Origin: Garcia nutans
Taxonomy: Eukaryota > Streptophyta > Magnoliopsida > Malpighiales > Euphorbiaceae
DNA length: 64,000 bases
Assembly: GCA_947685225.1 (NCBI GenBank)
Contig: CANTUV010000035.1
Location: forward strand, 39,618,001-39,682,000
Reading direction: 5' to 3'
In this document: positions 35,102 to 46,748 of the stretch, one piece after another
Layout: every line of letters begins with the position of its first letter
Position numbering within the stretch: the stretch's first letter is position 1
Translations under genes and position numbers: made by a program
The notes under the pieces: generated by a model
The model's input: the letters and a program-made list of their open reading frames with translations, nothing else
Databases searched by the model: none
What the model was told of the DNA's origin: nothing

Positions 35102-37726
35102 CCCAATGTACGTGATTGTGAAATATTTGTGTAGTTTAAAATTATGTGTTGCATTGAAGCATAATGCATTAAATGTCATGAAGAAATTCATAATGCAAAC
35201 ACATTACAATATATATATTAACATATTAAAAACACACATATTGGGCCCAAGAAGTCCCTACATAATATCTAAGTTCAAGAATAATTGATTTGGCCTATCA
35301 CGATATTGGAGATTTAAGTGTCATATCATATCGCTCGAAAGTGCATCCCCTATCAACACCGGAGATCTAAGTATCATATCATACCACTCGAAGGTGCGTC
35401 CCCTATCGATATCGGGGATCTAAGTGTCATATCATACAGCCCGACAGCATGTCTCCTATCTACACCGAAGGTCAAGTATCATATAATAGTGCCTGAAGGC
35501 TGCCTTCTCGACACCAATGTGTCTTGTCTGTAGGCGTAATGAAATGTCATGATGTATTGTTGGCATGCCAATTCAATAGTACCAACATCAACTTTCTAGA
35601 ACAAGTAATTATGCAAGGCTAACCACACATCAACATTATACATTTCCTTTCTCACATTTTTGATATTTTACCAATGATCAACTCTTTTCATGATCACCCC
35701 ACATTTCATTTCATTTATCAATTGCCTTATATTTTCTTACTCTCATCTCATTTATCATTTCTCAATCTCATTGCACAATCATGAGTCACATTCACAATGT
35801 GGCTCATTTCCATATTTTCTGACATTTCATGAACATATACATGTTACCCATCACATTACATATTATTAACATACCACATACAAATCATGTCCAAACAACA
35901 TTTTACAATGGTCAAATACCCAATGAAGCACTCATCACACAACTATGCGACATTGCATAGATTATGTGAGTAACCACATTTCAAAGTAATAATAAAAATT
36001 ATGCTAAATTATATTTAATAAATCTCAAGTTATCAAAATATGTATTAACCTTTAAAAGCTCCAAAATCCACCCAGTTTACTCCCCACCTCTTATTTTCTC
36101 CAAAATACTCATAAACACCCATATGAGTAACCTTCCTTGGGGAAACTATGGCCTAAGGAACCTTCCTTGGGGAAACTACTTCAAAATATGTAGTAACCTT
36201 CCTTGGTGTAACTATGGCCTAAACACTCATAAACAAAATAATAAGTAAAATTATCCAATTAGAATCATTTATATACTCATTTTACATAAAGTAACCATTA
36301 GTTTTACAATTTCTACCCATGCTTCCATTAAAACCCTAATTTTCCACTTACTACCTTCTCCATACTGCAACATAACCAATATATTTTCATCATTCAACCA
36401 TAAAATCATAACATATGCATCAAAATATTATCAAAACAATCCATTTCTACAATTATAGCTACCTCTTTCAAAACCCCAAATTTTACGTATTCCCCCATAA
36501 AGCCTAACTTCGTCAATCATGCTCAACTTAACATATTAACTACCAAATCATCATATATTCATCATATTAGCTTCTAAGCTATCTATTCTAACAATTAAAA
36601 CAAAATTTCTCTCACTAACCAAATTATACATAATCTTAAAAACTAGAGAAAACAAGTTTGAATTAAAGAAAACTTGAAACCTTTTTTAATCTTCAAAACT
36701 ACTCTAAAACCTTAGAATTTCTTGTAAAATTTGATGTAATGGATGAAGTGAATCCCTCCCCTCTCTCCCTCTCTCTTAAACTTGGCAACAGTGAAGAAGA
36801 AGAAGAAGAAGAAGAAGAAGAAGAAGAAGAAGACTTTTTATTTTCTTTCTTTCTTTGTCAACCACACTCACACACACATATATATTTAACTAACTAAATA
36901 ATTAATTGATTTAATATTAAATTATTTTTAATCTTATTCCTATCCAAAATTGCTTTTAATTTTCTTCTCTTTTTTCATTAATATTAATATTATATTTAAT
37001 TTTAACTTTTTACCTTTTTATTTTTTACATAACTTTTTTTAGTGAAATTGTATATATTAGGTATATGTTAGTTATATACCATGTATACATTCGGTATCCA
37101 ATGTAGATTTTATGTATATTTTGTATATATATTAGGTATATATTATTTCTTGCAATATCATTAAGTATTTCATAAACATATATCATGTAATTTATTTACT
37201 TTTACAATACGTTACAATGCCATAATTATATAAATGAATTTAGAAAATCATATAATGTACATAAACATAATGTACTTGAACAAAATACATTTACATGCCA
37301 TGCAATGAAACATCGGCTATGCAATTCTCATGGTGAAAACTCTACCTTTAGTTGTTAATCTCAAACTTAAACCTTTTCAGGTCTATCCGAACTACCTTGC
37401 TCTACAACTCTATCACATGGGCAATACAATTCAACCGCGCTAAGCTAAAAGCTTAGTGGTATTTACTTTGATAACACAATATTTATAAACCAATATATGT
37501 TTTTTATGGCACCGAATGCATTTAGCTACCAATGTAATACATTACTATTTAGTTACCAATAATCCCAATGTAATACTATTTAGTACATGCATGCTCATTA
37601 CAACCAAAGAAGGATTTACGAATATGCCGCAGGTGGGATTACTTTCGTTATCCCCCAACTTACCTAAGGAAGGTTCCTAAATAAATTCTACTTACTATCC
37701 CAAGGTTTAATCCTAAATAATTTAAG
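35102..37726 (-). repeat. Further degenerate gypsy LTR fragments (copies e2, f)
   Basis: Contains 'gatctaagtgtcatatcata' type repeats (35310-35520) like those at 30530-30600, a triplicated aaccttccttggggaaac segment (36128-36232), a (GAA)n run at 36789-36833, and another ccgcgctaagctaaaagc block at 37434-37452. These are the same family signatures as copies a-c in the same orientation. Borders between copies are unclear. No gene was seen. Confidence 0.45.
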
Positions 37727-39203
37727 TGTTAGCCAAACAATTGGCCTCTATATTTATCTTAGGCAATCAAATTTAATTGGACCAATTTTTTTTTTATCAA
37801 CTTACATTTTGCAAGACTTCAATTTTTGAAGAAACTTCAAAGAGCCCGACCAGACCAGGAGCTATCCTGACCGAACTCAATAGAAGTAGGCCATACAGAG
37901 CTCAAGTATGACCACACAATACCAAGCTACCGAACTAAAAGCAAGTCCAATCACACTAATAGCGAGCTGCCAATGAGCTGACAAGTGTTCCACAAACCAG
38001 GTGATAAGAGCATGAACATTCCAAAATTGAGCTGATTGGACTGAAGTATGGTATGACTGAAAAAAGCACGAGCTAAATGGACAAAGCATGAGCTGACCAG
38101 ACCAAGCTCGAGCAAAATGATCTAGTAGGTTTCACGCTCAGTATCACTCCCATATTGTGAATAGTCTATCCATCATGACCAGATCATCGATTAGTTCGAC
38201 CATACCAAGACTGAGCTAAATCCTCAAAACATCTAGTAGAACTCATAGTTCTTAGTACTAAGAAAGTCTCAACATACCATGCCTGGATCGACCGAACCTA
38301 ATGTAGTTAGAGCAGACTGAGCCATAGCCAAAAATCGAATAAAGTTCCAAAAGAGATCACGGTCACTAGTACTCCCAAAAATCTCAGCTTACTATGAGCA
38401 TTCTGACTGGACTAAAGACATTCCAACTGTACTACTGGAATGGGATTCAAATATTATAGCCACTACTTATCCACTCAATTGGTGGATGCCATGTGTACTA
38501 GCCGTTGAATAACTTTTGTTAGAGAAATGGAGAGCACAACTAGACAAGCCCTTGGTCCATCCACATCGAGCATGAGCTGATCAGACTAAAGCTTAATTTG
38601 ACTGTGCCAAGCCTGGGCCAGCCGTACTACTTGTAGTCTGTCCATGAACTTGCCCTGAAAAGTGTTTTAAGTGGGAGACAAGAATCAAACATGTTGGCTC
38701 CCATCTCAACTGGCTAGTTACAATCTTAAAGACTATAAATACTACAGGGAACATCATTTTTTTTTAGTAAGATTATGATTGTAATTACTAAGATAAACAT
38801 CTTTCATTTCCTTGCAATAAAATTTATACTTGTATTCAATGAGTGTTGGGTGTGAGCATTAAACACCATTGTAAGTTTGAGTGTGAGCTTTGAAACACTT
38901 AGGTTTTAATGTGAGCCCTGGAAAACTCTTGTTTAGGTTATAAGGAAGATACTCAAACCTTGTAGAAGTTTGGTGTGAGCTTGTGAAGACACCAAGTTAG
39001 AGTTAAGCTTGTAAAAACTCAAGATTAGTGGAACCTTAATGAGTTATTAATGAAGTGGATGTAGGATTGAGGTAATTTGAACTACTATAAATTCTTTGTG
39101 TTTGATCTTATCTACTCTACTTGGTTTCTTAAATTTTCAATTTTTCATCACTTCTTCAAAATAACCAATTCACCCCCCTCTTGGTTGCCATCTTGGGACA
39201 ATA
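37727..39203 (+). repeat. 5' LTR of element 2
   Basis: It starts tgttagccaaac and ends cttgggacaata, about 1477 nt. The last 370 nt align by eye with the end of the element 1 LTR. The U3 part instead carries its own dispersed motifs (gaccagacc, gaccgaac, gagctgacc, cgagc) at 37845-38640. A TATA box (tataaata, about 38732-38739) is preceded by aactggcta, as in element 1. Confidence 0.8.
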
Positions 39204-39219
39204 ATTTGTGCCAAAGCCT
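39204..39219 (+). other. Degenerate primer-binding site of element 2
   Basis: The sequence atttgtgccaaagcct directly follows the LTR end, where the PBS must lie. It matches only part of the tRNA-Met-type tggtatcagagcc, so it is decayed or a variant. Confidence 0.45.
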
Positions 39220-39258
39220 CAAATTTTCAAAAAGCTTAATTATGAAATTTGATCCATC

Positions 39259-40174
39259 ATGGCAGCCATTCCTCCAACCAATGCCTTAACCTCTTCATTT
39301 CATGGAAATCTCAATTCCAATCTTGAACCTTACTTTGATAGAACATATTATTCTTATTTGAAGCATAAGATGTATTTGTTCCTTGATAGTAAGGGAATTG
39401 AGTGGAAATATGTGAAAATGAATGGAAACCTCCTACTCATGAGGTTGATGGTGTTCAAGTTTCTCTCCCAAAAGAAAAGTGGACCGATGCTCAAGAAAGG
39501 ACTCTCTATAATAATAATAGATTATCCTCCATCTTGGTAAACTCTATGTCTAGAGAAGAAGGTGAAAGAGTTCAACATCTTACATGTGCAAATAGTATTT
39601 GAAAAACTCTTGAGAATTATCATGAGGGTACCACCCAAGTGAGGTTCACCATGACCCAAATTCTTATGCATGAGTATGAACTTTTTAAAATGAAGCCCAA
39701 TGAAAATGTCACCAAAATGACGAATTGGTTACTTGCTATTGTCAATGACTTGAAGAAATATAGAAACTTCTATGATCAAGGTAATGTTAATAATAAAATA
39801 TTGAGAGCACTTAGAGTCAAGAAGAAATTTAAATCAAAGGTTTCTTCAATTGAAAAAGCTCATCACCTTAGCATACTAAGGACTGATGAGTTAGTCGAGA
39901 AATTTCTCACATTCAAATTGTACATCGAAAAAGAAGATGTCAAATGTAAGAAGGATAAGAGGAAAGCAATTACTCTCAAAGTCACCAAAGATGTTGAGAG
40001 CTCAAGTGATGAAGCTGGTGATGATGATGAAAAAATGGCCATACTATCTAAAAGAGTAAATGAATGGAAAAGAAAGAGAAGATGACAAGCCAATAAAGGT
40101 AATTCATCAAATTCCTCTTTCAAAGAAAAGGAGAAGAATAATGAAATAAAATGCTATGAATGTGGCAAGACAGG
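39259..40174 (+). pseudogene. gag: gag of element 2, first part
   Basis: Starts MAAIPPTNALTSSFHGNL and continues [20 protein letters not shown], parallel to element 1. Lesions: a frameshift near 39404 (after KGIE), a Trp-to-stop TGA near 39600 and a TGA at 40083-40085. It ends in the zinc knuckle (CYECGKT) where element B is inserted. The second part resumes at 48705. Confidence 0.88.
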
Positions 40175-40900
40175 TGTAGACCCTTAATTTTTGACCCAGT
40201 CCAATTTGATAGTTCAAGATAATTTTTGTAGAATATTAATTATTTAAATAATATTTTAATTACTAATAATATTTAATAGTTATTTTTAATAAAAATGAAA
40301 CATAAAAATATAAAAAATAAAAAAATAAAAAATCAGACGGACCGGCGAGCGACGATTTTTTGACCAAACCTTGTTTTATAAGGTTTTGTAATTTTTCCTA
40401 AATAGTTATTATTTTCTTATTAAAATAGGACAAGGTTTTTATTTTTTTCCTATAAATACCAAATTAAACACACTAGAAAGGGAGAGATAGAACATGGGAA
40501 AGACCCTAAAGAAAGGGAGGAGGAAAAATCTTAGAAGAACATCAACCGTTTTTTGAGAACGAAGGAAACAACAAACAAAAATATCAAGACAACCAAAGAA
40601 GAAGGCAGAGTCCATACTATCTTCACATTGTTCACCTAGAAATTAATTTTTTGGTGGAACCAACGACGGAGGTTTGATCTTTAATTATAAACTATTCATG
40701 TTGACAGTAGCTTTATTTTCTTTGATTAATAAGAACTTATAGTAACTTGATCTTTGTTTTAATAACTTTAATTGTTTGCTTTAGTTAATACATTAATCAG
40801 TTGGTATTCGTAACTCCACTTGCATGCTTTATAAAAAACTTAAAACTATCCAGTAGCTATTGAGGGTTTGAATTAATTATCATAATCTAGTTTGTTTATA
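40175..40900 (+). repeat. Truncated 5' LTR of element B
   Basis: Starts tgtagacccttaattttt and aligns by eye with 46749-47470 of the 3' LTR. At about 40900 it jumps into the leader (cttgctatggagattgagca), which in element C lies some 180 nt past the PBS. The rest of the LTR and the PBS are therefore deleted. Confidence 0.82.
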
Positions 40901-41910
40901 CTTGCTATGGAGATTGAGCATGGCATAACCACTCATAGCCTTATACCTTTTGGTATATACTTGCTATGGGAACCTAAGCCTTTTAACCCAAAGACTAAAG
41001 CTCATGTAATTGGCCTAATTACTTTCCTTAGGTTTTTACCCCAAATGCTTGTTGTTTGACTATGGTTAATTTATCTTGGTTTAAATCACGGCTTATTTGG
41101 TTTGTTCTTTTTCTAATATGACCTAAGTACATTGTAAGCTCAAAATAAATTTTTTCTTTAAAGTCCAAAAAGACCAAAGCTATTTTCAAAACTTTTCAAG
41201 ATGGTCCTTGGACATAAAATTTTTCTAAAAAAACAAATCAAAGATTATTTTCTCATGACTCAAATACAAAGCCCAAAATCCATTTTTTCTAAAATCTTTT
41301 TACAATGGGCTTAAAAGCAAAATTATTTTCATAAGCTTTTCAAAGAGCTTACAAATTATTTAGGTCAATTATGGAATACCAAAAATCAACTGTGAGCCTA
41401 GTTTATACTAAGAATTATTAATCATGGGCTTGTTTTTGGCAAGAATCATTAGTTACCTTTTTAAGTGAGAAATATATTTGTAATAAACCTCTTAATTTAG
41501 TTTTAATCCAATATAGCATAAAAGCTACTTTAGTTGGTTAAATGGATTAAGACCTAATTAATGGAAATTATCAGGAACTGATTTCTATTTTTCAAAATAT
41601 TACTATTGGTTGAAACGTCCGAGGAAATTATTCGAAAACAAGATATCCCATATTGGTATTTTGTTAGCCATATTACCTAGGAAAAGAGACTTGCCATTCG
41701 TGTGTGGATGTTATAAGGTTGGAAGGAATGTCCTATTTATCCTTGTTTGTTTATTGTTTGTGCATACATGCATACATGCATCACATGACATATCATTAAT
41801 CCTCTCTGGATCACAGCCCTAGATTATGATAGTTTGAAAGCTTACGACAATTCGACCTACACCAGAGATGAAGAATCTAGCAGTGACTCAATCACTTTCT
41901 CACCAAAAGC
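40901..41910 (+). other. Leader of element B
   Basis: Non-coding 5' region homologous to 54280-55375 of element C (gggaacctaagccttttaac, tcaattatggaataccaaaa). No ORF with recognisable content. Confidence 0.65.
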
Positions 41911-43243
41911 AATGGAGCTCGAACAAATTCAAAGAATGGTGGATGAAGCCCTCAATGACATGATGGAAGAAATAAAGAAGGCCCTGGCAGAGACAATGAA
42001 GAATCAATTGGCTGCAATGTTAGGAAACAATGCCAAAGTATCTGCTAGCACCAAGAAGCCAAAGGACAAAGGGAAGGCTAAGATTGGTGAAGTGGCTTTT
42101 GATGATGATAAGGTGATCATTAATAATGATGATGATTGGGCTCAATACTTCCAAGATCCTCAAGAAAAAAAGGAGTCAAAGGTTGTTGAGAAGATAACTG
42201 TTGAAAAGACTGAGACATTTGATGTTGAGAAGATGATTGCTGATTTAGAAAAGAAATTTAAGAAGAAGCTGAAAACTGAAAAGTTATTCGAGATTGACAA
42301 ACTGTTTGAACAAGATGAGGAGGTCCCTTACAAATTCAAGATGCCTTCCTTCTCTTGGTACAATGGTACTGGAAACCCTCATCTCCATGTAAAGTAGTAC
42401 ATCACTGCTATGCAGTCTGCCCGAGCCACTAAGGCTCAAACTCTAAGATATTTCATGCTCTCATTAGACCTTGTTGTCCAAAATTGGTTCAACACCTTAG
42501 AGGAAAGTACTCAAAAAGATTGGGACATGTTGTACAAGGCTTTCATTTAGCAATATAGGTACAATGTCGAGATGGAAGTTACCTTAATGGAAGTTGAGTC
42601 CATTAGACAAAGGCCAAATGAGAATTTTGTGGACTATGTGAAAAGATGGAGAAATAAGGCTGCTTTGCTCAAGAAAAGGCCCAATGAATCTGAACAAATA
42701 AGGATGATTGTGAGAGGGGTGTTGCCTAGTCTTCATGAAAGGATGTCTCATACACTCATCCGTGATTTCAAAGATTTTCTCCAAGCTGGTCTGCAAATTG
42801 AAGAATGGGAAAGGGAGAAGAACTGTTTTTCAATAAGAAGGAATGAGAAAGGGAATTTTCAGCCTGGCAATCAAAGTACACAAAAGGAATATGATGTTAA
42901 TGCCACTAGTCAAGGAGGAATAAGGCAGTTTTCAGAATTAGGAAAGCCGCTATCTTGGGTTCTCAATAAGCTATAAAAGAAGGAATTGTTACAACCCTTG
43001 ACTCGTCGTCCTTTGCGTAATCCTCTTCCACCTAACTTTGATACTAATGCATTTTGCCAATTCCATCAAAGGCCTGGACATGAAATAGACAATTATATGA
43101 AGTTGAGGCATGAGATCCAGAATTTAATTGATAATGGCAAGTTGCCTAAGCCGGATAAGCCCAATACCAAAAGTAATCCTTTTCCAAGGTTCAATAGGGT
43201 GCCACCACTAGCAACCTTCATGGTAGGAAAAGGATTGGAATAA
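41911..43243 (+). pseudogene. gag: Tat-lineage gag, decayed (element B)
   Basis: Starts MELEQIQRMVDEALNDMMEE, with an acidic/Lys-rich region, then FKMPSFSWYNGTGNPHLHVK and a premature stop at 42395. The capsid-like retrotransposon gag domain follows: QTLRYFMLSLDLVVQNWFNT, then stop TAG at about 42548, then NENFVDYVKRWRNKAALLKK and MIVRGVLPSLHERMSH. A last segment (42986-43243) has FCQFHQRPGHEIDNYMKLRH and PPLATFM, typical of Tat/Ogre gag ends. At least three in-frame stops. No pol follows. Confidence 0.82.
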
Positions 43244-45711
43244 GATCTTGTCTTATCCTCCTTTCAAGATGAGAATATTGAAGATGTGAAAGAAGAAGAG
43301 GCTTAACTCAACAAACTTCCCTTGGCTTGTTTGTTTTATTTTCTTTATTTGGTGTTTTATGGAACAATCGTGTTTTTTAAATTTAAATTTGTTTAAATAA
43401 ATTACTTTCATCAAAATTTTTATTGGTCTTTGTTCATTTTGTGCTCAACCAATGAGGAATTTAGCTTGATATTTATAAATTAGTATATCTAGGCATCATG
43501 ATTCGAATGACTTTACTGGATGAGGGAATTGCTTTATAGCATTGAGTTGTGTATGCTTACTTAGAGAGGGCTCCTACATAATTAACTTTGTCTAGGTCCT
43601 AGTCAATCTTAGAACATGCTTTGATAGACTTTTGAGGCAAAATTGAACTCTGCTTATTTTAAGAGAGAGATGATCTAGGCATTGTTTGATGAGCCAACAA
43701 CTAGTATCCACCCTATTAAATATCAATCCCTAGTTGTCCCTTCGAGCCTTCATGAAATTTTAGCTTTCTTTTCATTGGCTTACAAACCCCAACAACCTAC
43801 CATGAGCTGTTGTGATACTTTTGACAAGTCTTATGATCACTAAGATGAAGAGGCAAGAAGTTCAAAGAATGGAATGAATAGTCAAGATCATAAGGATAGT
43901 TTATGTTCTCAAGACCATAAGGGTAGTTGAAGTTCACTTAATATCTCCAATCTATCAAGATAACATCAGAGTAATAAATGATTTATCTCTGTTAAAGGAG
44001 ATTTATGTCACTTCACTCATCCATTATTAGAAACCCAAGTTGGTACAAACAAGACAACTCTTTTAGAGCTAGAACCAAAAAAAAGAAGAAAAAGAAAAGA
44101 AAAGAAGAAGAAAAAAAAAGAAAAAAAAGAAAAAAGGACAAAAGAAAAAGGAAAAAAGAAAAGAAAAAAAAAAGAAAGATAAAACCTAAAAAGACGGTTC
44201 AGAAAGCCAATTGAGTTCTCTTTTATCTAAAATAGCAAAAGGCTTCCATTTGGCTTATAAGGACAATTTGACTTGAATATGTCCAACCCAACCAAAGGTT
44301 CAATCAAAATCAGAGAAAAAGGAGAAAGACCATCCAGTTCTTAAAAGTTATGTACTCGACAATCCTACAGGGAAAAAGAATAAAATGCTCAAAGAAAGGG
44401 AAGATTAAGAAAAAGAAAGAGAGAGAAAAGAAAAAATGATGATGAATATGGGCACCAAACTTTTTGCAAGGGCAAAGACTATCTAATCAAGATCCAGATT
44501 AATACCAAGAAGATGGGAGAACACTCAAAGCTCTATCTTTTCATGCTCCCAACTGTCTAAAGTTTCAACAAGAAATTTGTAGTTTGAGGGTTTGTCCATT
44601 GTGTCACATCGACTCCAACTTACAAATGGCCTTCATCTAACCCATGTCCCTTATAGACCCCATTTCAAGCCTATCAAAGTTCTGTTGATCTTTCTTAGTA
44701 GGTAGAGTCTATTAGTGGAGATAGTTTGAATAAGCATGCATATGACATAAACAATATTCAAACTCAAATGAGACCTTTGGCCAAGTAATGTGTATGTGCC
44801 TATCTGAAGTGCAACAATTCTTACTTAAATAGAAATGATTCCCTAGTTTAGTACGGTAACTAGGGTTGTCATGTTATAGATATGTTAAGTTAAAATTCAA
44901 GTCCTGAGGTAAATTGACATTGATTTGGCAAAGCCAACATTTGACTTCAAAATCAAAATTCAAAATTGAAAATTCAAAAAAAAAAAAGAAAAAAAGAAAT
45001 TTTACAAAGCCTTCAAGTTAAGGGGAGTATGTTGAAGTATTGAACCTCAAAGGACACATTGGGCAAAGGAAATGATTACTGGCAAGGTTATGAAGAAGCT
45101 ACCAATTGACATACTGAATCATAATTTGAAATGGATGTATCTCTGCTGTTTGGGGCCTCCATTATTGATGTTTTCAATATCTTGAAGATAAAAGCCATAA
45201 ATATGAAGCATTATGTCATTCTAATGCAAGACCTGAACGAGCATATCATGCATACATGAGCATATCACACGGCATTTTTTTCTTGTATTATCTATTCTTT
45301 GTCACAGTGAACAGCAAACACCCTATGAAGTAAAGAATCAAAAGAAGATATCAAATCAGGAGGGCATGGAAAGCCCATTTCTTGAGAAAGCTCCAGTAAT
45401 TTTGCAAAGAGAGGAAATGCATGCTTGTGCGAAGAACTAGACAACAAAAGCTTCAATCAAAGCTTACATGAAAAAAAAATCTTTGTTTTGAGCCTACACA
45501 GAGGGCAAAGTTTCTCCTTTTCAATTTTTTGAGTTTATATACAAAATATTTTCAAACTCACTTGTAAATATTTTGCCACGTAGGGGGCAAGAAGAAGATA
45601 TGAGGGCCAACTAAGAATAAGATAAATTTTTGCAAAAGGAAGAACAAAAGAATGGAACAACCAATTAAGCCTGAATCCTTAACTGATAAATGGTCAGTGA
45701 AACCCAATTTA
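43244..45711 (+). other. Non-coding interior of element B with A/G-rich tract
   Basis: No pol domains on either strand. It holds an AAAAG/GAAG-rich tract at 44078-44188, which gives a spurious Lys-rich frame, plus unremarkable AT-rich sequence. Confidence 0.6.
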
Positions 45712-46690
45712 GTCTCTGGTCTAAGTACCCAAATCCAATTCAATCTCGGGTCCAAGTACCCAATCACGAGTCCAAGTACCCAAATCCAATCCAGTTTTGG
45801 GTCCAAGTACCCAATCTCAGGTTCAAGTACCCAAATTCAATTCAGTCTCAGGTCCAAGTACCTAGTCTAGGGTCCAAGTACCCAATTTAGTCACAAATCC
45901 AAGTATCTAGTCTCGGGTCCAATCACCTAAATTCAACTCAGTCACGGGTCCAAGTACCCAGTCATGGGTCCAAGTGCCCAAATCTAATCCAATTTTGCGT
46001 CTAAGTACCCAATCTCTGGTCAAAGTATCCAAATTTAATTCAGTCTCAGGTCCAAGTACCCAGTCTCGGGTCCAACTATCCAATTCAATCTTGGGTCCAA
46101 GTATCTAATTCAATCTATGGTCCAAGTAACCAAACCAGATTCAATCTCAGGTCTAAGTACCCAAATCCAATTCAATCACGGGTCCAAGTACCCAAATCCA
46201 ATTTAGGTACGGGTACAAGTACACAAATTAAATTTAATCTCGGGTCCAAGTACCAAAACTCAATTCAGTCTTGGGTTCAAGTACCCTAATCAAATTCAAT
46301 CTCGGGTCCAAGTACCCAAATCTTATTCAGTCATGAGCCCAAGTACCCAAACTAAATCCAGTTTTGGGTCCAAGTACCCAATCTCGAGTTTAAGTACCCA
46401 AATTAGATTCAATTACAGGTCCAAGTACCTAATCTCAGGTCCAAGTACCCAAATCCAATCCAATCATGGGTTCAAGTACCCGAATTAAATTTAGTCTCGG
46501 GTCTAAGTACCCAAATTCAATCCAGTCTTAGGTCCAAATACCTAATCTCGGGTCCAAGTACCCAAATTCAATCCAGTCTCTGGTCCAAGTACTCAATCTT
46601 AGGTCCCAGAACCCAAACCAATTTAATCTCGAGTCCAAGTACCCAAATGGATTCCAAGTACCCATTCTCATTCAAAATCTACTCAAAGTC
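45712..46690. repeat. Minisatellite of about 30-bp 'ggtccaagtacccaa' units in element B
   Basis: About thirty imperfect units of the type gggtccaagtacccaa + tccaattcagtct(c) run head to tail, some shortened to about 20 nt. The array lies between the gag region and the PPT/3' LTR. Tandem repeats in this position are known for Tat/Ogre elements. Confidence 0.92.
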
Positions 46691-46748
46691 ATGTTGTTTT
46701 TCACTCTCTTCTACTGAAAGTCTCAGGTCATTCAAGCAGGGGATAAAC

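Noticed and set aside
44005..44214. Lys-rich 69-codon frame
   Set aside because: A-rich purine tract inside element B; no homologous frame in element C.
45652..45890. Frames reading STQIQFNLGSKYP repeats
   Set aside because: Translation of the ggtccaagtaccc minisatellite; different frames give equivalent products.
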